Notes: generated by a model not told the origin, from the sequence alone. A stretch of DNA of 64,000 nucleotides from Hoeflea algicola (GCF_026619415.1 NZ_JAOVZR010000001.1:2170001-2234000), one strand, 5' to 3'. Shown: positions 48,021 through 60,572, counted from the stretch's first letter. Program-made: numbers and translations.

Positions 48021-48050
48021 AAAAACCGCCCGGCGATTGACCGGGCGGTT
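48021..48050 (-). terminator. Terminator after second barrel gene
   Basis: AACCGCCCGG pairs with CCGGGCGGTT around a 7-base loop, with A on the plus-strand side (T on the minus). It lies 36 bases after the stop of the upstream barrel gene. Confidence 0.75.
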
Positions 48051-48085
48051 GATATTGACAAGGCCTGATTGGCGAGTGGGAAGTC

Positions 48086-48940
48086 TTACTTGTAGACCGC
48101 CGGCATGACCGGAGCCGGCTCGATGTAAACTTCTTCCTCAGCGCAGCCGCCGAAGCTGTAGCGAAGGCCGCCACGGACTTCATGGGAATCGAAACCGCGG
48201 TCATAACCCTGGGTTCCCGCTCCGGCCGGGAAGCCGAACATCCGGCCGCCACTGATATGGCGATAGCGGTAACCGACATCAGCCTTCACGTTGCAGGTCA
48301 CATCAACCGAGGCGCCGGCCATGAGGGCATAGGTGAAGCGCCAGGACTTTTCGCCGCCGTGGTTGACAGACGGGTCGCAAAGCGCCGGGTTGCCGTCAGC
48401 ACAGGAAGTATTCCTCAAACCACTCCAGGAGACATAGGAGCCGCCGAGACCGGCACCGCCGTAAAGCGTGAACCGGCCGCGCTTGTAGAAGTCGACATAG
48501 GCGTTAGCCAGCAGGCTTATGCCGCTGACCAACGAGAGGTCAGTGGACGTACAAGCGCCGGCCACGCCGCAGCTACCTCTGGTGGAGCCGCGAAACTTGG
48601 CGTCATCGAAGTAATCAGCCGTCACATCACCGCGAAGATATTTCGTCGCCTGATAACCGACACCGCCGCCGACCGTGTAGGATCCGCGCAAAGTTGAACT
48701 GGTAAAGGACGTATAGCCGGCAACCAGAGGGCCCTGGAAGAAATCGGTGCCGCTGCTGCGGTTCCAAGCATAGCCGACATCGCCGCGCAGGTACCATCCG
48801 CTGGCTGACTCGACCGGCTGCGCTATCGGAGCCTCGTAGTAGGGTGCATCAACAATCGGCGCGGGCAGAACATCGGCTGCTCCGGCCGACCCAGCACCGG
48901 CAAGCATAACGGCCGCTCCAGCCAGGAAAATCTTTCTCAT
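48086..48940 (-). CDS. Outer-membrane beta-barrel protein (Omp25/31-like)
   Basis: A 284-residue barrel with signal peptide MRKIFLAGAAVMLAGAGSAGA before ADVLPAP. GWYLRGDVGYAWNR begins the barrel. It is related to the 46999-47841 gene: the same WYLRGD start, the THAGEETWRFTYALMAG versus NHGGEKSWRFTYALMAG segment and the SHEVRGGLRYSF end. A cysteine-bearing tail (GGCAEEEVYIEPAP) follows the last strand, differing from the paralogue. Start at 48940 chosen. Confidence 0.85.
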   Translation of the reverse strand: MRKIFLAGAAVMLAGAGSAGAADVLPAPIVDAPYYEAPIAQPVESASGWYLRGDVGYAWNRSSGTDFFQGPLVAGYTSFTSSTLRGSYTVGGGVGYQATKYLRGDVTADYFDDAKFRGSTRGSCGVAGACTSTDLSLVSGISLLANAYVDFYKRGRFTLYGGAGLGGSYVSWSGLRNTSCADGNPALCDPSVNHGGEKSWRFTYALMAGASVDVTCNVKADVGYRYRHISGGRMFGFPAGAGTQGYDRGFDSHEVRGGLRYSFGGCAEEEVYIEPAPVMPAVYK

Positions 48941-49143
48941 GGTAGACTCCATCGTCGAGACATGCGCGGCCGCCGGTTTTGGAGACTTCACGCTGTTTGG
49001 TTCAACCCGGATAATGGAGCGAAAAAGTTAAAAGCCACTTAACCACGTCTCTTTACCACGAAACCAGCTTTTTGAGGGAGTTGTGATTGCATGTTGCCCG
49101 TTTCAGGGACGGTCTCATCACGCTTCAATTGGCGGCGGAAAAA

Positions 49144-49180
49144 CAAAAACCCGACCAAGTTGTTCAGCCCGACCGGGTTT
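49144..49180 (-). terminator. Terminator after glmM
   Basis: AAACCCG and CGGGTTT at the ends of this segment pair, with an A-run on the plus strand giving T on the minus. It ends 51 bases after the glmM stop. Confidence 0.55.
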
Positions 49181-49230
49181 GGATATGGCCGAACGGTTCA
49201 TCACCGAACGGCAGAATTCTGAAAGAATTG

Positions 49231-50583
49231 TCAGGCGGCGTCGCGCGCACCGGAGATCACGTTGATCAGGTCATCGACAATCGTCTCGATCTGACCCCGA
49301 TCATCGCCTTCGGCCATGACCCGTATCAGGGGTTCGGTGCCGGACGGACGGATGACCAGCCTTCCCCCGTTGCCGAGCGAAGCTTCAGCATCGGCAATCG
49401 CGCTTTTGACATGGCTGTCGTTGAGCGGCTTGCCGCCTGAATAGCGCACGTTCTTGAGAACCTGCGGCACCGGGTCGAACCTGCGGCAGACTTCCGATAC
49501 CGGCCTGCCCATGCGCTGGACGCAGGCCATCACCTGCAGTGCCGCGACCAGGCCATCACCGGTAGTGGCGAAATCGGAAAGCACGATGTGGCCCGATTGC
49601 TCGCCGCCGACATTGAAATTGTGTTTGCGCATGTGCTCGACCACATAGCGGTCGCCCACCTGGGTGCGAGCAAGCGAAAGCCCGATCCCGCCGAGAAAGC
49701 GCTCCAGCCCGAGATTGGACATCACAGTCGCGACGATACCCTCGCCGCGCAAGCTCTGGTCGGCGGCCCAGGATTCGCCGATCAGCGCCATCAGCTGGTC
49801 GCCATCGATCACCGCGCCGGTTTCATCGACAATGAGCACCCGGTCTGCGTCGCCATCAAGTGCAATGCCGACATCGGCCCGCACTTCGTTGACCTTGCGT
49901 GAGAGTGCCAGCGGATGGGTCGAGCCGCAATTGAGATTGATGTTGGTGCCGTTCGGCTCCTCGCCAATCGCCACCACTTCAGCGCCCAGTTCCCACAGCG
50001 CCGCCGGCGCCACCTTGTAGCCGGCACCATTGGCGCAATCGATCACTACCCGCATACCCGACAGGGTGATGTCCTTGGGCAGGGTCCGCTTGGCGAATTC
50101 TATGTAGCGATCGTGAACGCCATCGACGCGCTTGGCCCGGCCAATAGCATCCGGACGCGCGAGCTGAAGCTGGATGTTGTCATCCATCAGCTCCTCGATG
50201 CGATGCTCGATCTCATCGGAAAGCTTGAAGCCGTCGGGTCCGAACAGCTTGATGCCATTGTCCTGATAAGGATTGTGAGACGCGGAAATCATCACGCCGA
50301 TATCAGCGCGCAAGGAGCGCGTCAGCATGGCAACGGCCGGTGTCGGGATCGGACCAAGCAGAAACACATCAAGGCCAGCCGCGGTAAAGCCGGCGACCAA
50401 AGCGTTTTCAATCATGTAGCCTGAAAGGCGGGTGTCCTTGCCGATCACCACCCGATGTCGGTGATCGCCACGGCGAAACAGGTTTCCTACAGCAACGCCA
50501 ACACGCATCGCCAGATCTGGGGTCATGGGCGCCTTGTTGGCCTGCCCGCGAATTCCGTCGGTGCCAAAATACCGTCTACTCAT
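49231..50583 (-). CDS. glmM: Phosphoglucosamine mutase
   Basis: A 450-residue enzyme converting glucosamine-6-phosphate to glucosamine-1-phosphate for peptidoglycan and LPS precursors. The catalytic serine is in [15 protein letters not shown] near residue 100, the Mg loop [13 protein letters not shown] near 243, and the sugar motif near GGEQSGHIV. The C-terminal phosphate loop is [15 protein letters not shown]. It is downstream of ftsH on the same strand, an arrangement conserved in Rhizobiales. Confidence 0.95.
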   Translation of the reverse strand: MSRRYFGTDGIRGQANKAPMTPDLAMRVGVAVGNLFRRGDHRHRVVIGKDTRLSGYMIENALVAGFTAAGLDVFLLGPIPTPAVAMLTRSLRADIGVMISASHNPYQDNGIKLFGPDGFKLSDEIEHRIEELMDDNIQLQLARPDAIGRAKRVDGVHDRYIEFAKRTLPKDITLSGMRVVIDCANGAGYKVAPAALWELGAEVVAIGEEPNGTNINLNCGSTHPLALSRKVNEVRADVGIALDGDADRVLIVDETGAVIDGDQLMALIGESWAADQSLRGEGIVATVMSNLGLERFLGGIGLSLARTQVGDRYVVEHMRKHNFNVGGEQSGHIVLSDFATTGDGLVAALQVMACVQRMGRPVSEVCRRFDPVPQVLKNVRYSGGKPLNDSHVKSAIADAEASLGNGGRLVIRPSGTEPLIRVMAEGDDRGQIETIVDDLINVISGARDAA

Positions 50584-50680
50584 GGAGCCCCCGACTCATA
50601 CCAACCAGATACTTACTATATTGATCCAACAGATTTGATCATAAATACAATCAAAATTTGTTACAAATAGTTTCACCACG

Positions 50681-50715
50681 TAAAAAATAACAGCCGCCGG
50701 ATGGGCGGCTGTTAT
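50681..50715 (-). terminator. Terminator between ftsH and glmM
   Basis: ATAACAGCCGCC and GGCGGCTGTTAT form a perfect 12-bp stem with a 5-base loop, with A-run on the plus strand. glmM therefore may need its own promoter despite synteny. Confidence 0.75.
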
Positions 50716-50753
50716 GTGTTTCTTGTCTTCTGCTTGGCGCCGCCGCGGCCTGA

Positions 50754-52694
<1,941 letters not shown>

Positions 52695-52790
52695 GCTCTT
52701 CCTCGGGAATCTTGGCCTGTAGCCGCCGGCTCACAACCGGTTTTCGAATTTCAATACATAACATAGGAGCCAAGCAGCCCATTGCCAAGG

Positions 52791-54128
52791 CTACAGCCTG
52801 CCTTTGTCATCGCACGTTCGTCTTAAAGTCTCCTGAATTGCCCCAGGGACACTCGGGAACGGCTCCGTATCGAGCAATTGTGCGATGGCGCGCGCCAGCG
52901 GCGCCTCGTAGACCGGCAAAATTCTCGAATATCGACCGATCAACGCCTCCGCGCAAAAACCACCAACCACTTGCTCGTCCAGACGCCAGTTCTTCGAACC
53001 TTGGCCATAATCACGGCTGAACAATGGCGACACGCCCCTTGATTGCCCAGCACTGACCATCAGGGAAGAATTCCGATCAAGATTATGCACCCGGAAACGG
53101 CCATCCCAGTCAGCATAGGCACCTGCCGGAATCTCGCGATTCTCAAGCCCTCGCCGCTCGCGCCGCACAACCAGTTCCCCGCGTTCGCGCCGCAACACGG
53201 TTCGACCGACGGTGATGGCCGGTTGATCGCGGCTGCCAACGACAAAGGCTTCAAGCGTCGTTTTGCCACGGCGGTCAAGCGGCCGCGAAGCCCCGCCGAG
53301 CACGTCGATCAAGGCAATAATCGCGGCTTTCACTGCATCGGTGGCGCTGTCCGGGTGAAGCCGGATCCTGACTGTTCGATCCGCATCGGCGCGGCAATGG
53401 GTGGTGATCTGGTCCGCGGCCTCTTGCGCAAGCCGAAATCTCTCGGCGATTGCACGCTGCTCACCGACGTCCAGCTCCAATGCCGGATTGGTTTGGAGTT
53501 CGGTGCGCACCCGCACCCGCTCGTAATGAAGCTCCCGGTTGGAAGGATCCTCGATCCAGGCAACCCCGGTAGCCTTGAGAATGTCCCGGATCTCCGTCCG
53601 GCGCACCTGCAACAGCGGCCGCAATACCCACATGCGTCCGTCAAACAGGCTCGCCTGCGGGATTCCCGCCAACCCTGGCGCCAATTCGGTCAAGCCGCGC
53701 GCGCGGCGCATCACAAGCGTCTCGTGCTGATCGTCGCGGGTGTGGCCGGTCAGCACCGCCGCCAGACCGAGCTGTTGGGCAGCCTGACCAAGCAAATGGT
53801 AACGCGCGGTTCGCGCCGCCGCCTGCACTCCTGTCTGGGGTTTGTCGCCCTCCCAGACGAGCGTCTGATGACGTACGCCGATCCTGCGGCACAGCGACTT
53901 GACCTGACGCGCTTCATCGGCGGAGGCCGCACGCAGACCGTGATCCACGGTCAGGGCGACCACCCGGCCGGCTCCAACCGTTTGCACCAGCCCGTAAAGC
54001 AAGCCGAGCGAATCCGAGCCGCCCGAGACGGCAACGCCAAGCGGTCGTCGGTCGGCAATGCCGTCGCAAAATTCAGCCAGAAGATTGTAAAAACGGGTAT
54101 TCATCGGATCGTGACGGGCAGAAGTCAT
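52791..54128 (-). CDS. tilS: tRNA(Ile)-lysidine synthase
   Basis: A 445-residue TilS converting C34 of tRNA-Ile2 to lysidine, so AUA is read as Ile. The PP-loop is AVSGGSDSLGLLYG near residue 33; the N-terminal ATPase domain has the HTRDDQHET motif near 130. Starts at 54149, 54128 and 54104 are all possible; 54128 (MTSARHDPM) is a choice without strong support. It lies just after cpoB in the Tol-Pal cluster order of Rhizobiales. Confidence 0.88.
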   Translation of the reverse strand: MTSARHDPMNTRFYNLLAEFCDGIADRRPLGVAVSGGSDSLGLLYGLVQTVGAGRVVALTVDHGLRAASADEARQVKSLCRRIGVRHQTLVWEGDKPQTGVQAAARTARYHLLGQAAQQLGLAAVLTGHTRDDQHETLVMRRARGLTELAPGLAGIPQASLFDGRMWVLRPLLQVRRTEIRDILKATGVAWIEDPSNRELHYERVRVRTELQTNPALELDVGEQRAIAERFRLAQEAADQITTHCRADADRTVRIRLHPDSATDAVKAAIIALIDVLGGASRPLDRRGKTTLEAFVVGSRDQPAITVGRTVLRRERGELVVRRERRGLENREIPAGAYADWDGRFRVHNLDRNSSLMVSAGQSRGVSPLFSRDYGQGSKNWRLDEQVVGGFCAEALIGRYSRILPVYEAPLARAIAQLLDTEPFPSVPGAIQETLRRTCDDKGRL

Positions 54129-54154
54129 TGAGCTTCGCCAGTCCATCACGCAAT

Positions 54155-55051
54155 TCAGCAGCTGGCCCGCAACTGCTCTTCACTGACCTTGGCGCGGACC
54201 GCTGCCGAGGCGCCGGGATAGCGGATCAGAACCTCGCGCAGGGTTGCGCAGGCGGTATCGCGGTTATCAAGCTGGGACAGCGACATGCCGAGTTTCAGCA
54301 GCGTATCGGCGCCCTTGTCTGCCTGCGGATATTTCTTGTGGGCGTCGAGAAAGGTTTTGGCCGATTCCTGAAACCGCCCCTGCGAGTATTGTGCCTCGCC
54401 GAGCCAGAACATCGCGTCAGAGGCGCGCGCGCCATCCGGATGCGAGGCCACATAATCCTGAAACACCTGCTCGGCCAGCGCATAATCACCTGCCAGCATG
54501 TGGTTGTAGCCGGCCTGGTAGATATCTTCGGCCGACCCCAGTGACGCGGTTTCGGTTCCCGACGACAACGGCTCGATGATACCGCCGATGAGGTCTCCAT
54601 TGCCATCAACCTTGAGCGAACCCAGATCGATCGACGGTGTTCCAGACGGCTGGGTATCGCGCGTTGTCGACGCGGTTGCCGATTGTTCGACGCCCGGCTG
54701 CGGAACGCCGGCATCGCTGCGTTGGCTGCCGGTTTTTTCGAGTTCCTGGAACCGGAATTCGTTGTCTTCCTGCATCTGCCGCATCTGTTCCTGCATCTGC
54801 AACAGTTGGAAACCTAGTTCCTCGATCCGGCCATTGAGCCCTCGAATTTGTTCCTCGAGTTGCCCGATCCGGTACACCGGGTCGCCGGCTTGAGCCAGCA
54901 CCACCGGTGCGCGGATATCCTGGCCTCGGGTGATGGCCACCGGCGGCGTTGGCGCAAACTGTGAGAATCCGGAGAGCAGCGGCGCCGCCGTCGCGGGAAC
55001 CGCGAATGCGGCCAGCGCCACCGTGACAAGCAAATTGCAAATGGGTTTCAT
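54155..55051 (-). CDS. cpoB: Cell division coordinator CpoB (YbgF)
   Basis: A 298-residue periplasmic protein. Signal peptide 1-22 (ending VPATA), then a coiled-coil stretch (YRIGQLEEQIRGLNGRIEELGFQLLQMQEQ) that trimerises, a linker, then TPR repeats from about residue 180 (YQAGYNHMLAGDYALAEQVFQDYV, AMFWLGEAQYSQGRFQESAKTF, TLLKLGMSLSQLDNRDTACATL). CpoB links peptidoglycan synthesis with Tol-Pal during constriction. ATG at 55051. Confidence 0.9.
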   Translation of the reverse strand: MKPICNLLVTVALAAFAVPATAAPLLSGFSQFAPTPPVAITRGQDIRAPVVLAQAGDPVYRIGQLEEQIRGLNGRIEELGFQLLQMQEQMRQMQEDNEFRFQELEKTGSQRSDAGVPQPGVEQSATASTTRDTQPSGTPSIDLGSLKVDGNGDLIGGIIEPLSSGTETASLGSAEDIYQAGYNHMLAGDYALAEQVFQDYVASHPDGARASDAMFWLGEAQYSQGRFQESAKTFLDAHKKYPQADKGADTLLKLGMSLSQLDNRDTACATLREVLIRYPGASAAVRAKVSEEQLRASC

Positions 55052-55175
55052 CAGCCTAACCTTATTGCGCCACGCCATAGACGGACGGTTGCCCCTGTTA
55101 ATCGAATACCGCAGGGCCGCCCCTCAAATCAACGTAGAAACCGGCCAAACTATGATCAAAGGCGTGATCTTAATC

Positions 55176-55202
55176 AAAAAGGGCGGCCCGAAGACCGCCC
55201 CT
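55176..55202 (-). terminator. Terminator after pal
   Basis: GGGCGG and CCGCCC pair around CCCGAAGA, with five A on the plus strand (T on the minus), just downstream of the leftward pal gene. Confidence 0.7.
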
Positions 55203-55227
55203 GTAGCTTTCGCCGTCACATACGAGG

Positions 55228-55734
55228 TCAGCTTCCGGCGCCGCCGAGCACAGTGACCGCCCGCCGATTCTGGGACCAGCAGGAAATGTCATCACAGACC
55301 GCGACCGGACGTTCCTTGCCGTAGGAAATCGTACGGATACGGTTCGCTGCAATACCCCGAGACGCCAGGTATTGCCGGGCTGCTGCCGCGCGGCGTGCAC
55401 CAAGCGCGAGGTTGTATTCACGCGTGCCGCGTTCGTCGGCATGGCCTTCCATGGTGATCTGATAGTTCGGATACTGGTTGAGCCACTGCGCCTGTCGGTC
55501 GAGTGTCGACGCGGCATCGGCACGAACCACGGAGGAATCTGTATCGAAAAAGATCCGGTCGCCGACATTGACCGTGAAGTCCTGTTGCGAACCCGGCGTG
55601 GCGTTCCCGGCAAGGCCGAGATCAGCCGCGTTGTTGGGCAAGTTGTTCTTTTTCGAGGCGCAGCCGGTCAGTACGAGTGCGGTAAACAGCACGAGCATCG
55701 CCGGGTTGCGGGCAATCATTTGCATGCGGCGCAT
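55228..55734 (-). CDS. pal: Peptidoglycan-associated lipoprotein Pal
   Basis: A 168-residue outer-membrane lipoprotein. Lipobox LTGC near residue 24, then an OmpA-like peptidoglycan-binding domain with the EGHADERGTREYNLALGARRAAAARQYL motif. It forms the outer-membrane end of the Tol-Pal bridge with TolB. ATG at 55734 or the internal ATG at 55719. Confidence 0.93.
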   Translation of the reverse strand: MRRMQMIARNPAMLVLFTALVLTGCASKKNNLPNNAADLGLAGNATPGSQQDFTVNVGDRIFFDTDSSVVRADAASTLDRQAQWLNQYPNYQITMEGHADERGTREYNLALGARRAAAARQYLASRGIAANRIRTISYGKERPVAVCDDISCWSQNRRAVTVLGGAGS

Positions 55735-55898
55735 GGCCGGTCTCCTTGGAAGTTGTAGTTGACCATTTCTAACCGATTGCGGTTAATCCGCCCTGAAAGA
55801 ACACAGTTAACATTTTACGAATTGAGGCTCCCTGTCCCGCGTTTGGACGCACAATGCGGCGCAAACGGGGCAAAACGCCGACTCCGGCGAGATCCGCG

Positions 55899-57212
55899 CT
55901 ACTCGAGCAGCGGCGACCAGGCCGGGTCGGACGCGTAGGTGGGCGTTTTCACCAGCTGTTCATTGTAACCGGTCAGGTCGATCGAATAGATCTGCGGACC
56001 GCCCGAACCTGCCGGCTGGCGGAAGAACATCAGCACCCGGCCATTGGGCGCCCAGGTCGGCCCCTCATTGTGAAATCCGGTTGTCAAAATCCGTTCACCC
56101 GAACCGTCTGTGCGCATCACTCCGATCGAGAACTTGCCGCCCGACTGCTTGGTGAAAGCAATCAGATCGCCACGCGGAGACCAGACCGGAGTCGAGTAGG
56201 AACCATCGCCAAACGACACGCGACGCTGGTTCGAACCATCGGCCCCCATCATGTAAAGCTGCTGGCGACCGCCGCGGTCACTTTCAAACACGATCTGGGT
56301 GCCATCGGGCGAATAGGATGGCGACGTGTCGATCGCAGCCGTGCTGGTCAGCCGCGTCGTCGCCCGCGAGCGCAGATCCATGGTGTAGATATTGGCATTG
56401 CCGTCCTGCTGAAGGCTCATGATCACCTTCTGGCCGTCCGGCGAAAACCGCGGCGAGAACGTCATGCCGGGAAAGTTGCCGACGAGTTCGCGCTGGCCAG
56501 TTTCAAGCTGCAGCAGGTAAACCCGCGGCTGACCGCCTTCAAACGACATATAGGTGATTTCCTGACGGCTGGGCGAAAACCGCGGCGTCAGCACGATATC
56601 ATTGGCATTGGTCAGCATGCGCAGATTCGCGCCGTCCTGATCCATGATCGCCAGTTGCTTCTTGCGGTCGATCTTCGATCCGCTTTCGGACACGAACACC
56701 ACCCGGCTGTCGAAATAGCCTTTTTCACCTGTCAGCCGCTCGTAAATCGCGTCGGCGATAATGTGCGCGACCCGCCGCCAGTTTTCGGGGCTGGTGAAGA
56801 ATTGCTCCCCCGAAAGCTGTTGATTGGCAAATGTATCCCAAAGCCGGAACTCGGCCCGCAACCGGCCATCGGCTTCCCGCGCCACGCGCCCGGTCACAAG
56901 TGCCTGGGCGTTGATCACGCGCCAGTCCTCGAACCGCGGCGCTGCGTCCGGATTGGAAATCTTTTCAATGAATGCCGCCTGGTCGATCGGGGCAAACAGT
57001 CCCGACCGCTTGAGATCGGCAGCCACGACAGCCGATATCTGCGCTCCGATGGCATCGCCCGAGATGAAATCGGTGATCGCGATCGGAAGCGGCTCGACAT
57101 TGGCGCGATTGATATCGATTTCAACCACGGCACGCGCCGGACTGGTGGCCATCAATGCCATCGCGGCAACAATCGCCATCGGCAGAAACAGGTAGCGGTT
57201 CATCATTTTCAT
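55899..57212 (-). CDS. tolB: Tol-Pal system protein TolB
   Basis: A 437-residue periplasmic protein. Signal peptide to about TSPARA, an N-terminal domain, then a six-bladed beta-propeller with repeated SPDGQKV and [11 protein letters not shown] motifs. It links TolA to Pal. ATG at 57212 (MKMMNRYLF) was chosen; the GTG or ATG alternatives extend it upstream by up to 16 residues. Confidence 0.93.
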   Translation of the reverse strand: MKMMNRYLFLPMAIVAAMALMATSPARAVVEIDINRANVEPLPIAITDFISGDAIGAQISAVVAADLKRSGLFAPIDQAAFIEKISNPDAAPRFEDWRVINAQALVTGRVAREADGRLRAEFRLWDTFANQQLSGEQFFTSPENWRRVAHIIADAIYERLTGEKGYFDSRVVFVSESGSKIDRKKQLAIMDQDGANLRMLTNANDIVLTPRFSPSRQEITYMSFEGGQPRVYLLQLETGQRELVGNFPGMTFSPRFSPDGQKVIMSLQQDGNANIYTMDLRSRATTRLTSTAAIDTSPSYSPDGTQIVFESDRGGRQQLYMMGADGSNQRRVSFGDGSYSTPVWSPRGDLIAFTKQSGGKFSIGVMRTDGSGERILTTGFHNEGPTWAPNGRVLMFFRQPAGSGGPQIYSIDLTGYNEQLVKTPTYASDPAWSPLLE

Positions 57213-57259
57213 GGTGCAGCCTTTCAGCGCCATTTCAATCATAGTCATGGATCCTGACA

Positions 57260-58381
57260 CTAGAACATCTGACTGGGGTCAAAGTTCACGATCACGTCCG
57301 CCCAGGAATCATATTTTTCCTTGGGAAGTTGGTAGGGCTGCGCCCGCAGCACCGCGCGTCTGGCGCTGGCGGCAAGCGTGCCCCGGGTGCCGGCGGCTCC
57401 GCCGGTGGCCGAAACTTCTGGTTCGCCGACGATGTTACCGGTCTGGTCGAGCTTCATTTTCACGATCACCCGCACATCTCCACCATCGGCCATGCCTGGA
57501 ATAATGTTCCAGTATTTCTGGATCTGGCCGCGCAACGCGTCCATTTCGCTCTGGCTCAACGTATTTCCGCGCGTGGTACGGGTCCCACCCAGGGACGCGG
57601 TTTCCGTCGAGCGCTTGGCGCCGCCGCCGGCCGCATCCTGCTTGTTAAGCAGTGCTGCCACCTGATCGGCATTGAAATCACTTTGCTTGGAAGACGCGGT
57701 TTCTGCGGCCGCAGGTTTGGCCTGCGCCTTGGGTGGTTCCGGCCGGGCTTGCGGCACCGGGCCATCGCTTGGCAATGTGGTAAATTGCGGCTCGGCGGGT
57801 GCCGCTTCGCTAATCGCCTCTGCCACCGGATCAGGCGTCGATTCGGCAGGCAAGGCAGCAACTTCCACCGGCGCCGGCTTGGGTTCAGCCGGCTTTTCAG
57901 CCGCAGGTTTGGGCTCAGGCGCCGGCTCCGGTTTTGCCACCTTGACCGGCTCGGGGGCAGGCTTGGGTTCCGGTGCGGGCTTGGGTTCGACCGCCTTGAC
58001 CGGCTCCGGCGTCGGTTTTTCAGGAACCGGTTCCGGTTTTGGCGCAGGCTTTTCGGCAGGCTTGGGCGGCGCTTCGGAAACCACTTCCTTGGGGCTTGGC
58101 TTGGCAGCCTTGGCGGGTTTCAGATCAACGGTATTGTCGCCGGCATTCTCGGCATCCGGCACCGGGTCCGGCCGTGCAGTCGGGATCGGCGCGGCCTTTT
58201 CGGCGATCGGCGCGGTCTTTTCACCCTGCTGGATCTGGGTCAGTTCTTCAATCGGCACAATGTTGACGGGAAACGATTCAACATCTTCCACTTCAAGCGT
58301 TCTCGGCGCAGTGAAAGACGACAGCGCGAATCCCAGGACCAGCACGTGCAAAACTGTCGATGTCGCCAGACTTCCCTTCAT
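57260..58381 (-). CDS. tolA: Tol-Pal system protein TolA
   Basis: A 373-residue inner-membrane protein: one membrane helix at residues 8-25 ([16 protein letters not shown]), a long Pro/Lys/Glu-rich segment with repeated [15 protein letters not shown] units (residues 70-190), then a globular C-terminal domain with TonB/TolA-like [26 protein letters not shown]. TolA spans the periplasm and contacts TolB and Pal. Adjacent to tolR by 10 bases. Confidence 0.92.
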   Translation of the reverse strand: MKGSLATSTVLHVLVLGFALSSFTAPRTLEVEDVESFPVNIVPIEELTQIQQGEKTAPIAEKAAPIPTARPDPVPDAENAGDNTVDLKPAKAAKPSPKEVVSEAPPKPAEKPAPKPEPVPEKPTPEPVKAVEPKPAPEPKPAPEPVKVAKPEPAPEPKPAAEKPAEPKPAPVEVAALPAESTPDPVAEAISEAAPAEPQFTTLPSDGPVPQARPEPPKAQAKPAAAETASSKQSDFNADQVAALLNKQDAAGGGAKRSTETASLGGTRTTRGNTLSQSEMDALRGQIQKYWNIIPGMADGGDVRVIVKMKLDQTGNIVGEPEVSATGGAAGTRGTLAASARRAVLRAQPYQLPKEKYDSWADVIVNFDPSQMF

Positions 58382-58391
58382 CAGCGCGCCG

Positions 58392-58844
58392 TCAACTATC
58401 CTGTTCCTGGAGCGTAACCAGCCCCAGGTTCTTGAACCCGGCAGCGGAAATCCGCGCCATCACCTTCATCACGGTGCCATAGTCGGCGTTGGTATCACCG
58501 CGCACATAAATGCGCTCGTCATAGCCGGTAGTGGCAATCGCCTCGAGCTTGGGAACAATCTCCTCGATCGGGATCTCGGTTTCCTGCAGATAGATCTGCC
58601 CCTCGGAATTGACAGATACGGTAATCGGCTGCGTGTCCGAGTTGAGCGCATTGGCCTGCGTTTCTGGCAGGTCGATAGGCACGCCCACCGTCAACAGCGG
58701 CGCCGCCACCATGAAGATGATCAAAAGCACCAGCATCACGTCGACGAACGGCGTGACGTTGATCTCGCTGACCAGTTGGGTGCGGCCACTGCGACGCCCG
58801 CGTCGCTGTCCGCCGCTCCGTCCGCCTGATGCGCTCATGCCCAT
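58392..58844 (-). CDS. tolR: Tol-Pal system protein TolR
   Basis: A 150-residue ExbD/TolR-type stator protein with one membrane helix (FVDVMLVLLIIFMVAAPLL) carrying the ion-conducting aspartate in TPFVDVML and a periplasmic domain. It forms a proton channel with TolQ. Upstream of tolA by 10 bases and downstream of tolQ by 9. Confidence 0.94.
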   Translation of the reverse strand: MGMSASGGRSGGQRRGRRSGRTQLVSEINVTPFVDVMLVLLIIFMVAAPLLTVGVPIDLPETQANALNSDTQPITVSVNSEGQIYLQETEIPIEEIVPKLEAIATTGYDERIYVRGDTNADYGTVMKVMARISAAGFKNLGLVTLQEQDS

Positions 58845-58853
58845 GTCAGCCCC

Positions 58854-59570
58854 CTATTCCGCGGCCTGACGCGCGCTCAACCGCTCGTCGATCTGGCGCG
58901 ACAGAATGCCGGAAAATTCGTCGGCAAAACCTTCCATCCGCGCTGACAACTTGCCGGCATCGGAGGAAAACTTGTTGTAGGCAATCACCGCCGGAATAGC
59001 CGCCAGCAAGCCGATGGCGGTGGCCAGCAGCGCCTCGGCGATACCGGGCGCAACCACGGCGAGATTGGTGGATTTCGACCCGGCAATCGCCTGAAACGAG
59101 GTCATGATGCCGACCACGGTACCAAACAGGCCGATGAACGGCGCCGAAGAGCCGATCGAGGCCAGGGAACCGAGCCGTGATTCAAGCGCATCCGCCTCGC
59201 GCGAAAGCGTCACATCCATCGCCTTGTCGATCCGCATTTGCAGACCAATCGGTGACTTGGCGCCGCGTTCGAAGGATTTCTTCCATTCGCGCATGGCAGC
59301 CACAAAGATCGAACTCATGCCGACGGTCTTGCGATCAGACAACGTCCGGTACAATTCCTCCAGCGACTGTCCCGACCAGAAAATCTGCTCGAACTGATCG
59401 AGTTGCCGCCGGAACTTGCCGAACGAGATCCATTTGTCCGCGACGATAGCCCAGGTCCAGATCGATGCGCCGATAAGACCGAGCATCACCAATTTGACCA
59501 CAAAGCCCGCCTGCAAGAAGAGTGACCAGAGTGTCACTTCGCTGGTCGCAGCCAGTCCAACCTGTTCCAT
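58854..59570 (-). CDS. tolQ: Tol-Pal system protein TolQ
   Basis: A 238-residue MotA/ExbB-type protein with three membrane segments (near residues 15-35, 138-160 and 172-195) and a cytoplasmic loop. The third segment carries EALLATAIGLLAAIPAV, the family motif. It energises Tol-Pal with TolR. It starts 245 bases from the map stop. Confidence 0.94.
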   Translation of the reverse strand: MEQVGLAATSEVTLWSLFLQAGFVVKLVMLGLIGASIWTWAIVADKWISFGKFRRQLDQFEQIFWSGQSLEELYRTLSDRKTVGMSSIFVAAMREWKKSFERGAKSPIGLQMRIDKAMDVTLSREADALESRLGSLASIGSSAPFIGLFGTVVGIMTSFQAIAGSKSTNLAVVAPGIAEALLATAIGLLAAIPAVIAYNKFSSDAGKLSARMEGFADEFSGILSRQIDERLSARQAAE

Positions 59571-59814
59571 TTACATAACCCTCGAATCCAAACGCCCGGT
59601 TGTTGCTACCGGGCGGCTAAGACGTCACTTTTGCCGGGAATCCAGAAGTGCGCGATTGCCGCCAACTCACTTCTCAGAACTTCTCGCGGCCAATTTTGGT
59701 TAAAGGATGGCGCACACCGTCCGCACCAAGCTCTCCAATTTATTCATAATTGGTTATGGTTAAGGCTTGGTTAGGATTCAAACGCCAGTGCCTGACCGAA
59801 CTTGGGGCGCTGCG

Positions 59815-60567
59815 TCAGTGCGGCAGTGTCAGGATGACCGGACCATTGCGGCTGGCGACCACCGTATGTTCGAACTGGACTGTCAGTGCCGGGGGATAGC
59901 TATACAGCGTCCAGTCATCATCCCCCTCGCTGTCTGCTATCGACGCGCCAAGCGACAGGAACGGCTCGATTGTAAAGACCTGACCGTCCTTCATGAGGCG
60001 TTTTTCGTGCCGGTCAGGCCAGGTCGCGATTTCCGACGGCTCGTCATGCAGCGACAGACCAACCCCGTGGCTGGCAAGGTTGCGGATGAGCGTATAGCCG
60101 TTCTTGCTGGCGAACTTGCCGATCGCATTGCCAATCGCGGCATAACGGGCGCCGCTTTTGACCTGACCAAGCCCCGTCGAAAGCGCCCGTTTGCCGTCAC
60201 GCAGCAAACGCACGGTTCTTGTTGCCACCGGGGCAACACCGAATGATGCGCCGGTGTCACCGAAATAACCGTCCTTGAGCGCAGAGACATCTATGTTGAC
60301 GAGATCGCCAGCCGCAATCACCCGTTCCCCGGGAATGCCGTGAGCGACTTCTTCATTGACGGAAATGCAGGTCGCACCGGGAAACTGATAACTGAATTCC
60401 GGCGCAGACTGGGCGCCCTGGGCTTCAAGATATTGCCGCCCGATCAGATCAAGATCGCGGGTGGTCATGCCCGGCTCCATCGCCGCCGCCATCGTTTGTA
60501 TCGTATTGGCGCAGATTCGCCCGATGTGCCGAAGCTTCTCGAGCTCATCATCCGATGAAATCACCAC
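59815..60567 (-). CDS. map: Methionine aminopeptidase, type I
   Basis: A 250-residue metalloprotease removing initiator Met. The metal ligands are all seen: VNIDVSALKDGYFGDTG (two Asp), SHGVG (His) and FTIEPF plus FEHTV (Glu). The imidazole-side VAHGIPG is near residue 75. GTG start at 60567 lies only five bases after the ybgC stop with AGGAG/AAAGG in front, so the two are translationally coupled. It interrupts the usual ybgC-tolQ adjacency; a second map elsewhere is likely. Confidence 0.93.
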   Translation of the reverse strand: MVISSDDELEKLRHIGRICANTIQTMAAAMEPGMTTRDLDLIGRQYLEAQGAQSAPEFSYQFPGATCISVNEEVAHGIPGERVIAAGDLVNIDVSALKDGYFGDTGASFGVAPVATRTVRLLRDGKRALSTGLGQVKSGARYAAIGNAIGKFASKNGYTLIRNLASHGVGLSLHDEPSEIATWPDRHEKRLMKDGQVFTIEPFLSLGASIADSEGDDDWTLYSYPPALTVQFEHTVVASRNGPVILTLPH

Positions 60568-60572
60568 TGCCT

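Noticed and set aside
55854-57257. 467-codon open frame antisense to tolB
   Set aside because: High-GC shadow of a well supported TolB; arginine- and histidine-rich with no domain.
57329-58829. Long open frames antisense to tolA and tolR
   Set aside because: Shadows created by Pro/Glu/Lys-rich coding on the other strand.
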